NCBI RefSeq assembly: GCF_910592395.1
Contig: NC_088318.1
Coordinates: forward strand, 3,968,001-4,032,000
Length of the DNA stretch: 64,000 nt
Direction: 5' to 3'
Source: Lineus longissimus
Lineage: Eukaryota > Nemertea > Pilidiophora > Heteronemertea > Lineidae
Below the pieces are notes generated by a model, which was not told the DNA's origin, did no database searches, and saw only the letters and a program-made list of their open reading frames with translations. Made by a program: the position numbers and the translations under genes. Below are positions 35,881 through 46,500 of this stretch, in pieces (within the stretch, counting starts at the first letter, position 1; each line of letters begins with the position of its first letter).

Positions 35881-36419
35881 GATATCCAAGATGGCGGAAT
35901 TATACCAGTGGTCAAATCTCATCTATTTTGGGTAATTGCATCATTATTTCTTTTTGTGATTGGTGATTTGTAAAATTGAGAATGATTGAAAAATCAGTAT
36001 TTTTTCACCTAAAGGCATGAGTGAACATTTGATAAGTTTATTGTGATTTAATTGGTAATTTGGTCGACATTTTGACAATTATATTTAGCAATATTTCGAT
36101 AAATGCGGACCTGCTTCTTCCTCTTTTCGTTATCCGTTCGAAGGGGTGACGGTGTTTCGATAACTCAGGTCAGTTTCACGGCAAAAATAAGTGGTAGTTT
36201 TGAAATTCGAATGTGATGTACACTACAATGCACGTGATTGATGGTTGAACATTCACTCTCGTTGACAGTGTATTATTGAAATACTTATTTGATTATGATG
36301 ATGGTGTATTGTACTATAAGTATAGGCCTTGCATGCTCCCAACGTGTGGCATATTTCACATTGATACTACCAGTAGGCCTATCAATTACAAAAAAATAGA
36401 TTGTGAGTAAAAATAGGCC

Positions 36420-36660
36420 TACAATCATTGCTACATGTCATGAGGGTGGGAACGGGGAAGGGGGGGGGGTAACTGTCTCGACGTCCCGTAAGGAAAAAAG
36501 GCTTATCCCGTTTCCCAATAAGCAATTTTAGCCGAATCGTGACGCAAAACACGGCTTGTCTCGAATCCCGCTAAAATAAGGGTGTCTATCCCGAATCCCG
36601 ACAGTTATTTTCGGCCCATCCCAGTGTCCCGAAAATACCCGTTCTCCCCCTCATACATAG
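36420..36660 (+). repeat. low-complexity 'TCCCGAATCCCG' repetitive stretch
   Basis: A C-run-rich tract with repeated 'TCCCGAATCCCG' and 'CCCGTT' phrases after a G10 run. It looks like dispersed repeat debris rather than coding sequence. Confidence 0.4.
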
Positions 36661-36702
36661 TAGACCATATTGTCACATTGATGTTTTCTTTCATTTATAC
36701 AG

Positions 36703-37469
36703 TTAGACTTCCGAGATCTACATTTTCGACAAAGGCCTGGTGTAATATTACGTACTTGATGAAGGTAATATTAATTTCTTCAAATTTGAAGCATGACGTT
36801 AATGGAGTACCAGCACAACTTCATTGACTGCTACGTGGCGCTGGTGGTAACTAAGGTATTGCATCGCTCATATCACTTGAAAAAAACATTTACCCTAGTT
36901 ACGACCAAAGCTGCTTAGCAGAGGGCGATACCTCATCAGGAGCGCCACAATCATATCATTGGTGTGAAAGCATTTGTATGAAGTTTTTCAGTTCTCAATG
37001 TGTTCAAAACCTTAATTGTGAAATTGTGCACTTCGAATTCAAATTCACGTCACTACGTTAGTTTGACATCCATTGATGTCACGGTAATTTCACTGTTATG
37101 CTGTGCTGCTTTCAGGTTTAATGACACGAATGAGTACAAGTACATTACATTTTTCGACGAAGGCCTTCTGTAATTTCATACGCTTCTTACGGTTAGTATT
37201 GATTCATAATTTCTAGTAAAAAAGTTAATTTTGAAAGTGAAAAATATGTTACAATACAATAGACCTGCAAATACCATATACGCAAGTTTTGAACAAATAT
37301 CACACATATTCCCCAGTTGACTTGTGATGATATTGATAATGGTGGTGGTGGTGTTATCATGTACATGGCTTCTAACGTAGTAAATGTTTTCTTTTCAGCA
37401 ACATTCAATAGATTTATTTACTGTATTATCATTTCGACCAAGGCGAATTCGACACTTCAATTACACAAG
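36703..37469 (+). other. three homologous exon-like cassettes of an unrecognised transcript
   Basis: Three short segments are each bounded by a good acceptor and donor: 36703-36764, 37116-37191 and 37399-37469. In the reading frame that starts two bases in, they encode related peptides: 'STFSTKAWCNITYLMK', 'STLHFSTKAFCNFIRFLR' and 'FIYCIIISTKANSTLQLHK'. The end phases are 0, 2 and 0, so they are not simple interchangeable exons. Upstream, 'CCAAGATGGCGG' at 35886 resembles a YY1 start-site motif. No known domain. Confidence 0.35.
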
Positions 37470-37513
37470 GTTAGTAACTTTTGTTCACAAAATCCAAATG
37501 GAGGCAAATACAG

Positions 37514-38075
37514 AACAATCAAACTTAGTCATTCCAGTCAGTTACTGAAGCACAGTGAAAACTGTCGGGAGCAGTGCAACTGATGGCATGTCAAACTTCC
37601 AGTGACTGTCCCTGTCCATATATTTCAAGACAGTACAAATCTTGTAATCATTTTGTTTAAGCAATGTACGTTATTATGTATCATTTCAGCACAATCAAAC
37701 TTAGTCATTCCAGTCAGTTACTGAAGCACAGCGAAAACTGTCTGAATTAGTGCTGCTGATGGCATGTAATTACTCTACTACCACTACCAGTGACAGTCAA
37801 TGTCCATATATTTTCAAGTGTGCGAAATTAGTACTCGTCTACTTCTTAGTGTTATTTGAATGCAATGTATGTTATAAAAATATTTTTTTGACACTATATC
37901 AACATTCTCATTCCTGTCAGTTTCTGAAAATCAGCTAAAGCAATCGCTACCAATGCAGCTGATAACAGCAATTCTTTTTGTTCCCAATGCCCATCCATGA
38001 CAATATATTTCACGCATGTGACAGTCATGTAATCATCCTGTTTTTTGTGTTCTATTCATGCAATAAATAAATTCA
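37514..38075 (+). repeat. three-unit imperfect tandem repeat (about 180-200 bp)
   Basis: 'ACAATCAAACTTAGTCATTC' followed by 'CAGTCAGTTACTGAAGCACAG' occurs at 37516 and 37690. A third, diverged unit begins near 37900. Each unit also contains 'CCATATATTT' and 'GCAATGTA' type blocks. AATAAATAAA at about 38062 could end a transcript. Confidence 0.65.
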
Positions 38076-38253
38076 GTTTTTTCAAATCATTGGTGCTACA
38101 AAACTATTCTCATTATAGATTATTCATATTTTATAAAATGCTGTCATGTCAAATTTTGTGTCCTATAAATCATTATGAAGTCGGCATTTTATATACAACT
38201 TTTGTACTCCTCCTAAATAAACATACAAATCTTGTTTTATGTAAACTTTGTAT

Positions 38254-38446
38254 ATGTGACCCGTTACAGCAAAACCAGGCACATGTCGCTCTGAGCTTGG
38301 CAGGTTGAGACGGACTGTTTGTTCATTTATCTATTGTCTGCCTTTTGTAAAATATGAGCACATCAATTTCTTCCATTATCTCCTGGTGTCATTTAGGCTC
38401 ATCTTCTGTGCGACATGTACCTGGTTTTGCTGTGACGGGTCACATA
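38254..38446. mobile_element. palindromic MITE, copy 2 (inverted relative to copy 1)
   Basis: Terminal repeats start TGTGACCCGTTACAGC and end GCTGTGACGGGTCACA and extend inward through 'AAAACCAGG.ACATGTCGC' on both arms. TA flanks both ends. The interior is the reverse complement of that at 3801-3993. Confidence 0.88.
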
Positions 38447-39088
38447 TTCTATAGATATATACAACACTCTAATGTCACAATGCCTCTCTCACTCGCTTTT
38501 ATATAGCAAGATGTATGAATAAACATGACACACCAACTATGTACAAAATTGCTAACAAACTGCACCATTTGTCAGTACACCACATGAAATACAGAGATAT
38601 GTCTTAATTCTAATCTTTCATTAGCGGCACCATTTCTTACCCGAGTGCCTCCTTCATTCATACATCTTGTACTTTGACATTTAACTCAAGATACCCATCT
38701 TTGAATATTTTTAGTATACCAAGTACCGGTACTACAATGTCAATGTATTGAAGTCATGTTCTTGTAGTGTTATTGGCTTTCAATTATCTTGTCAAAATAC
38801 CACTTGGTTCTTGCAAAATCTCAATAAAAACAAATGCTATTGCATGTATTGCATATTCTAACAGCTATCCACTGTATCGATTTATCCATCATCTGTACTA
38901 TTTGTCACAAAAATGTTATATTATGTAAATCATATTTCATTACATAATGCACACTGCCAATTACTGCTGAACCATTCATATGTCATTTAAATAAATAATT
39001 TTCAACTTTTTAAAACCGTCTTATAGTACTGTTCTTGTCACTTAGCTGAACCAATTGCTCTATAGCATGAAATTTCCAGAAATGCCCC

Positions 39089-39237
39089 AGGGACTGAAAA
39101 GTGCTGTTTTAACAGAGAGGTGTCCTAATCTGAGAAGTCGAGTTGAATGGAAACAACCAATTTGGAACCAAAAACTACTGTCCTTATTAAAGAGGTTGTC
39201 CTCAATAGAAAGGTGTCCACAAGAAGTAGGTCCACTG
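39089..39237. mobile_element. pogo/Tc1-type MITE, partial
   Basis: Shares 'AACAACCAATTTGG.ACCAAAA' and 'AGAGGTTGTCCT.AATAGA' with 39676-39790 and 46550-46727, and ends GGTCCACTG before TA. Confidence 0.7.
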
Positions 39238-39371
39238 TATATGAAAGTACAAACCCTGGTACATGTAGTGACATCATCTACTCCTCGATGTGGACACCTG
39301 CAAATGCAGCGACAATGGGTGATATGTCTGGGGGTATTTTGTTAGTTTTTGAAAGAATTTGTGACAGAAGG

Positions 39372-39470
39372 TTAGCAATGCTTTTATCTAAAACTCCATG
39401 TACATTTACACTAGGCCTTTCTGTACAAAATTGAAGTAAAAGCATTTGCTAGTCTTTATTCATATCACCC
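39372..39470. mobile_element. hairpin MITE, second copy with truncated left arm
   Basis: Matches 12345-12430, including the loop phrase 'CCATGTACATTTACACTAGG' and the right arm 'AAAAGCATTTGCTAGTC'. Most of the left arm is missing or diverged. Confidence 0.8.
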
Positions 39471-39675
39471 AATGTCACATCAGTTATTTAATTCATCGTC
39501 CTTTGTGCAGATGGCACCACCCATCAAGCATGTTGGTGACGAATAGTGTCGCAGCATTTCGTCACCGAGCTTACACGAAAATGCACTGTCATTCATTCAG
39601 CCATAAGTGTAAGACTGTAGGGTTGTTTCCAACCAAAACATGTTCGAAATGTGTCAAGCATTCGGAACACCCAAA

Positions 39676-39790
39676 GACTGATTAGAGAAGTCAAAATTGA
39701 ATGGAAACAACCAATTTGGGACCAAAACTAGTGTCCTTATTGGAAAGGTTGTCTTTAATAGAGAGGTGTCTACTAACGGAGGTTCCACTG
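39676..39790. mobile_element. pogo/Tc1-type MITE, partial
   Basis: Ends GGTTCCACTG followed by TA. Internal blocks match those of the 46.5-kb copy; the left end is missing. Confidence 0.7.
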
Positions 39791-40869
39791 TATATAATGT
39801 AGGAACCCTGGTTGTGACATTGTCCATTCCTCCAGCTGCACACCACCAAATCCACAACAATGTCACACCAGTTATTTAGTTCATCATGCTTTGCGCTAGA
39901 TGGCACCAACTGTCAGGCATGTTGATGAATATAGAAGATAAGTGTCCCTGCATTTGGTCTCAAACCCAGGTTGTGACGTTGTCCTCAGGCTGTTCATTCA
40001 TATCTTTGGAATAGGTTGGCCAAGCCTCATGGTAGAGTTTGCTAGTAAATTTCGTCTTGGTGTTTTGAATGGTTGACACATTCTCAACTTGTCAATTCTT
40101 GACAACTTGTCAATTCTTGACAGGAAACAACCTTATGGCTGAATAAATGGTCCTGGTCTCCAGTCATCTGCAGCCATTAGGGTATTCATTCTTTTGCTGG
40201 CTGCTTCAATCTCTGCTAGTTGAAAATGGGTCATCCTAAACATCATCCACAAGGATTTTAGTCATTAATTGCAATAAATTGTTATGATCATAAATTCACA
40301 AACATCATAGACTACCTGTGATAGATGCCGATTGTTTCAAATAGTTGCCACATTTCGAACTTTTCATAGCTGGCATAACGCTGCAGTCCTACACTTACAT
40401 GAATGCATGAAACTCTCCATCAAATCGTGTGCCGTAAACTGCCATAGCCAATACAATCGCCATGCCCCCCACGACAATTTCACTTCCTTTTGCTTACCAG
40501 ATAAGAAAGACTGTATAGCTGATTACTATATATATTAGAACCTTGTAGGTCAACACTGCTGAATACTACATACCTATTTATGATCACCAATCTTCTCCCA
40601 CTCTTTCTTCTTACCGAATGTGTCCACACTGCACTTATGGTCATTGTACTTTCATCTTATGTAAAATGTAACTTTTTACACGGTTTCAATAAACGATTTG
40701 TAATTTGTATTGTAAATTATAAATTTCACTAATAATTTGACGCCGCCAATTCCACTGGTCTTCGAAATACGTAAGCTACACTGTTGACGACTATGACACT
40801 CCTCACAAACCACATTGTGAATCAGACGCCGATAGGCTTGTCTTAACTATACTATACCTATCAAGTTGT

Positions 40870-41105
40870 TTATATACCCGTCAGTTTCTTGCGGCATTGC
40901 TCCCATGGGTACGTCTTGTATACGTTAGCATTCTGAATGTCAACACCGAGCTCATTCCAAAGCCTTGCCGCTTGGACAAGGAAAGTCTTGCCACAGTACG
41001 TCTACAGGCGATTCCTCTGATCCGCAGGAAACAATGTCCCCGGACCTCAGGAATCGCCCGGGGTCGGATGTGAGTAGGGGCAAGTGCTTTGAAGAGCAGT
41101 AGCAA
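40870..41105 (-). pseudogene. probable LINE C-terminal remnant
   Basis: In one minus-strand frame the sequence reads 'CGKTFLVQAARLWNEL' followed by further residues to a stop, resembling the 'AAPRLWN.LP' segment near the end of LINE ORF2 proteins. An in-frame stop lies just upstream of it. Weak but consistent with the LINE end at 110-475. Confidence 0.4.
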
Positions 41106-42171
41106 AATGAAGAATGAATTACAGAATCATTAAAAAACTTGTTGCAGAATATAAAGCTAGTAGTTCAAGTTCCATGTCACAATGCTATCAAAGTAGGCAA
41201 TTGTATTCTGTTTCGAATGTTTGCAGGTTTCGAAACTGAGCGCCCTACGAACGACCTTGGAAGTATAATTCCTCCAAGGAACGACGAACTACAAAGTACG
41301 AGTGTCTGTCGAGTCATCAAGTCCTCTATCTGCAAATTGATTTACGCGACGCTGAACCATCTTTTATACGTGGTTGTAGGAGGAATTGGGGGAAATGATA
41401 AAAAAATCGTTGATAAAAAAATGCATTTACATCGTCCTTTGGCTTACGGAACCTTCCTTATGCATTTCCACAGTTGGGCAAACGTACATGTACAAGTATG
41501 TATGCTAAAGCCAAGCCCACATTTTGACAATGCCTGTCATATTTTTGACAATGCCTCTCATATTGATCCATTGACAGAACAAAAGACTCTGGTGAGCAGG
41601 TAACTGCTAGCCGGCCTGGCTCAAGGGGTAGAGGAGTATAAGTGCCCGAACGCTGTAACGTCAAATGGTTGATTTGAACGCCAGTCGGTTGGTGTGTGAG
41701 CTGCGGAGAACATCGCGGGAACACTTAATTTCTCCGATTTCAAACGTAAAAATACCTTCAAATTTTCCGAAACAAATCAAAATAGACGGCTGCAGCAGAA
41801 GGTTAGCACAGTATCTGTTCCTGATAAAAGTATGGATTGGTTTCAAAGGGTTTTTATTGTAGAAATAGTCATGCGATCAAGGTGGGAATGAACTGCGCAG
41901 TTTGAAATTTCAAGTCAGACATGTGAATTATGTACATCACTATACTTCATGTACAAGTTCAACGGCAATTTTGATTGCTATCCCTAATCAAATACCATTT
42001 GCTCAAAAACCTAAAGGCGCACGTTCAAGTCATGATGGTAAGTATGGAAGTGGTCATGTTAAATCTGCGTGATGCCATCACTTCGGTTCTATCCTGTGAT
42101 GTGGAAATCTCCATTGAATTCATGAAGGTTTGTCTAATTATATGTAAGTTGACGTGAACAGTTTTAACAGT

Positions 42172-42357
42172 TTTAAATTCAACAACCATTCATTTGGCGG
42201 CCACTATCCCGACTGTGGTGTAGCACCCGACTATAACTGGCATGAAAAGGGGATACGCTGGTTGTGGATGTCAGATCGTGGTTCCCTGACCTTTGCAAAC
42301 AATTTCACTGGACGTAACCCACGCGGCGACACCAAGGACCGCTGGCTGATCTATTGA
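42172..42357 (+). CDS. possible terminal exon of unidentified gene
   Basis: After an acceptor-like 'TTTTAACAG' the frame is open to TGA and gives about 60 residues rich in W, D, G and H ('GGHYPDCGVAPDYNWHEKG', 'RWLWMSDRG', 'RGDTKDRWLIY'). Codon use looks more protein-like than the surroundings. A donor-like GTAAGTATGG lies at 42032. I recognise no family; it may be a gene fragment. Confidence 0.3.
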   Translation, partial: FKFNNHSFGGHYPDCGVAPDYNWHEKGIRWLWMSDRGSLTFANNFTGRNPRGDTKDRWLIY

Positions 42358-42689
42358 TATGTTCGTATAGGGTGTCAAAGTCGGAGAGAAGAAGAGCCAC
42401 TCGTCTCTTGTAGGGGGTCCATTGTTTGCATTTGTTAGCCTATAAACACAAGATTTTAATCCTTCATTCTCTGGTTTGGCGGAGAGAGCTAATCTTACAA
42501 AAGTCCCAGAACAATATCATATGTCTTTATGGCAATATTTATTACTGGGACCCAGTACAGTGACGTTCTATCCAATATTCTTTGAGGCTGTTGGAGAGGC
42601 TTCTTGTCTAAACAGTACCATTCTGCCCCCTTTAAGGCATACGTTGGTAACTAATGAATTGACTGCGAAATGAAAGCAGCCTTCCCCCA

Positions 42690-42856
42690 AATACTGGCTA
42701 AAACCTGTCACTTTCAGAGAACGGGGGAGGGGGTTTGGGGGACTCATCCCCCAATGTACTGGCTAAATATGTGAGAAAGACGGGGGTTTGGTGGGCTCCC
42801 CCATGTCAAACAGTTGTGTGAGTTCACTAGAGCTTGCTCTTTACATATTATCAATA
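42690..42856 (+). repeat. segment shared with interior of the MULE-like element
   Basis: 'GGACTCATCCCCCAATGTAC' and 'TCAAACAGTTGTGTGAGTTC' and the following 'TTGCTCTTTACATATTA' recur in the same order at 10340-10480. Probably a solitary fragment of the same transposon family. Confidence 0.7.
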
Positions 42857-43550
42857 ATTTTTATCAATAATTTTAAACGCATGCATTATTATTTTTGTAG
42901 ATTTCCAGGAAATTTGCGTAACATGCTCGTGGTTATCGGGGGATTATGTGCGCAGTGGTTTGCAGGCGGTGGAGGAATTCGACGTCAGCGACAGCGCACG
43001 GGTACTCTCACGGCAAATGAGGAAGTCACTTTATGGAGGTCAACAATAACAACACCAAAACTCTCAGAAAATTTATCCAAGTTTTTTAATGTTTTTGACA
43101 GATCCTATCGTATTTATACGGTAATTTTCACATGAACTATAGTATACGACTACATTATTCATCTTAGAAGTTTAAAGGTATTCCTAATTGCACAGTTCAT
43201 GGCTTATATTGCCTTCTCAAAAAAATCTCTCATCCTGTACATTTGGTAGTGTAAAAAATACTTGTACAGGGTCAGGGTGCACCATAAAAAATCACAACTT
43301 TGGGTTTTGAAAACAGCTTGATTTCGCTGAATCTGAATCTAAATTGTTTGCCCAGGTGTCGCAATTCTGCAAAAGTACCTAGGTAGCCTCTGATGCTGCT
43401 TCATGATAAAATTTTGGTCGCTACATCATTTTGATCCCCTTTTCATTTGATTTGGTCAAACTCAAACTGGGAATGAGAGTGTAACAATGTAATATTTGCA
43501 ATCATTTTCTTTTCATGAGTTTAGGTCGAAGATACATCCCATTACCAACC

Positions 43551-46500
43551 ATGGATGTGCTGCGCCCACCTTTGGTGTGGGCAATGGGCCAGTGTTATAG
43601 GAAAAATCTCTCATCAGAGGTTGAGGATGGGAATCAAGAGGACCCGGAGGACACAGCATATCATGGTGAGTTGGAGGTAGCCACACACTTTTGAAAATAC
43701 ACTTGCCTCTAGAATTATTTGACTGAATTGTACTCAAATTTTTCAATTGAATTTCAGATGAGTGTGGATGGAATGATGAAGTATGTGACAGTCTTATCTT
43801 GGAAGAGACTGACTCTGGCTTCAGATATGAGATGAGCGTCCCAAGTGCTTATTTTAAATTCATCATCGGAAAAAAGGCCGAAACAAAACGACGCCTGGAG
43901 AATGAGACAGCGACACAGATCAGGATTCCTAAACCAGGTCAAGATGGACCTATAGGTAAAGCTGTGAGATATGTTCTGGTTCCATTTCATCAGGCCTGCT
44001 CGAAATACCGTTCAACTTCTGATATCGATTTCAACTATGTATGTCAGAAGTTGTGGAGCTTTTTTGGAGTCATAGATTTTAACTATTAGTGTGTTAGATT
44101 TTGTGGAGCTATTTCTACAAGCAATGTGTGTAGTCATGAGAGCAAGCAGATTATGCATAACTACTGAGACCATAGCAGGAGGCTGGTAGGTCAGATTAAG
44201 TTACACAATGTGATACAATGAAAATAATCACGCTTGTATCAGTGGCATAATTATCACTGAATCAAACACAACACAGATTCCTAACTGTCCGTACTAGTCA
44301 TCGGAATTCTTGAAGACCGGAAGAATTTGATACCCTAGCTCCTGCCTATAGGCCCCCTTTAAGTTTATTTCTTAACTCTATCGGCATTGATCTGGTTTTA
44401 AAATGTTGTAGGTTCTTTGATGTGGCGGGTATGCAGATGCACTTTAATGCCTCCGTGTTAAGAATTGGTCACAAATAAGTTCAAGGTTATAACTTCCTAA
44501 ACTTTTCAAATCAATAGCATGCCGCGAAGTTATTCCAAAGTAAATTATCTTTGACCCTGCATTGTTTTTAGCATGAATGATACCATAGAGTCAGAGAGAG
44601 AAATAGTCAGAACAATTATGTAGTATTTCCAACACTCGGACATGTGCCAGATTGAATCTAACTGCCCTAGTTAGAAAGCCTGAATCCATTACGAAACCGC
44701 ATTTTGTCCGACATTGCCTGTAAATCAGCGATGGGGAAATAGAGGGCAGCAGCTGCAGTGACGTCATCTTCGCAGAATGCTATTCCTTTTTACCAATATA
44801 TTTAAGTTGCCCATTGTCCTTCAGTGATTCTTAGTCGTGAGCGTAGAGGTGTGGTGTCAGCCAAAACCAGGATAGATGTGATGGTCGATTCAGCTCGTCA
44901 GAGGCAACCGTTCACACATTTCCTCTCCTTCCCTGTGAATGGTCAGTCTGTCAAGGATTCATTCATGGACTTCAAGCATGATGTCTTACGGGAATGTGAC
45001 GGGGTGCGTATATTCTTATAAAGTTTACAGATAATTTTCAGAGGCAGACAGATAGAAATAGCGCTCCGCACTCCTGGCATAATAATCACTGGTGACCTTG
45101 ATCTCAGAAACATTGCTCCATTGTGCGACCGAGACATGACATTAGTTTGGTCTGTCATTTTCGTACTTTCTGATGGGTTTGTACTAAAATTGAGACCATC
45201 GTGTGGAGCTCAAATTATCATTGTTGCGCATCAGTCCGGCAACTCCTTTGTATAAGTGAGGACCAGAGTTATCCAACACTTTTGATGAATTAGAATGGCA
45301 TGCAGGGGCCTCTGATTCTTAACAGTACTAAATTGCTCAAAATAGATGAAGATTCGAAATGAGTGACCGTCTTCAACATTTTATCATATATGTGTGTTGT
45401 GATATTATAGCCTGTATTTCTTATAATCATAGGCCTACTTAACGAGTGTACTTATTACTTTTTGCCAATTTTCAGGATAGGGGCTTGGATGACACTTTAT
45501 TTCAGAATTCGTCCAAACTTCACCTGACCCTGGGAACCTTGGTGCTCCTGGATGATGCTGAGGTACAGCAGGCAGAAGAACTGCTTCAGGAATGTAAACA
45601 AGATTTAATAGGGTATGTCTCGAATTCTTATCGCAGGCTTCAGAAAAAAGTGACTATTGTGCAGCATTCATTTCTGTTTGCATCTTTTGGGATTCAGAGC
45701 ACACACTGAAACTTCTACCACAGTGCAAGACAGAGCAAATTTTTGTCTCAACAGTGAAATTTTGTGCAGTTCTTGTTTGGAAGTCGAGTTATTAAAAATA
45801 GACAATTGTCCACACTGCATGTCATCGGTTGAGCAGAATATTACAGTACCACGTCTATGGACATATTTTCCCCACGTCATTATTCTTTCCAACTTGCAGC
45901 ATATTCAGGTCAGGTCTAAGGTGTGCACCAATAGTTGCCTTTCAGGAGGAAAAGTGTTACCAATCTCGTCGAATTCCACCAGAGTCATGCACATTTGATA
46001 CACCATTCGTCATAATTAATGCAGAATACACTCAGTGGACTGTTGTACTAGCACTGGAGTTGCCTTGTTCAAGACATCGTTATTATCTTTTTCTGTCTTT
46101 TAGACCTGTCTCGAAGGATGAGCCACTGAAAGTCTACATCCAGGGCTTGGAGTACATGAATGATGATCCAAATGCTGTTGATGTGTTGTATGCTAAAGTG
46201 GAATTAGAAGATGAATCAGACAGGTTTGTAAGACATTTTTTAAGTTGAATCCATCTCCAATTCTTGGTGCCTTGAACCGTGGTTCTTCAAATAGCAAATT
46301 TCGACTGTGGCCAATCTTAACTCAAGGGCCACTCTTTGGAATTACTGACAGATGTCATAATGTGTCCATGATATTAATTTCCTATATGCCCATTTTTCCG
46401 AATGCAAAATTAACAGGAATCATCTCCAAAATATCACCCTGTGATTGGCTGACACTCCGTAAATGCAGAATTCGAATTCTCTCAAACATTCCGTTCAGAA

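Larger units (their letters stand above)
38450..43500. other. intergenic interval with MITE fragments and LINE debris
   Basis: Holds two pogo-type MITE pieces (39089-39237, 39676-39790), the truncated hairpin MITE (39372-39470), a LINE-like remnant (40870-41105, minus strand), a possible terminal exon (42172-42357) and a repeat shared with the 10.3-kb region (42690-42856). No complete gene recognised. Confidence 0.5.

Noticed and set aside
41607-41690. tRNA-like segment with TGGCTCAAGGGG A-box
   Set aside because: The expected B box is too degenerate and no cloverleaf closes. At most an old SINE fragment.
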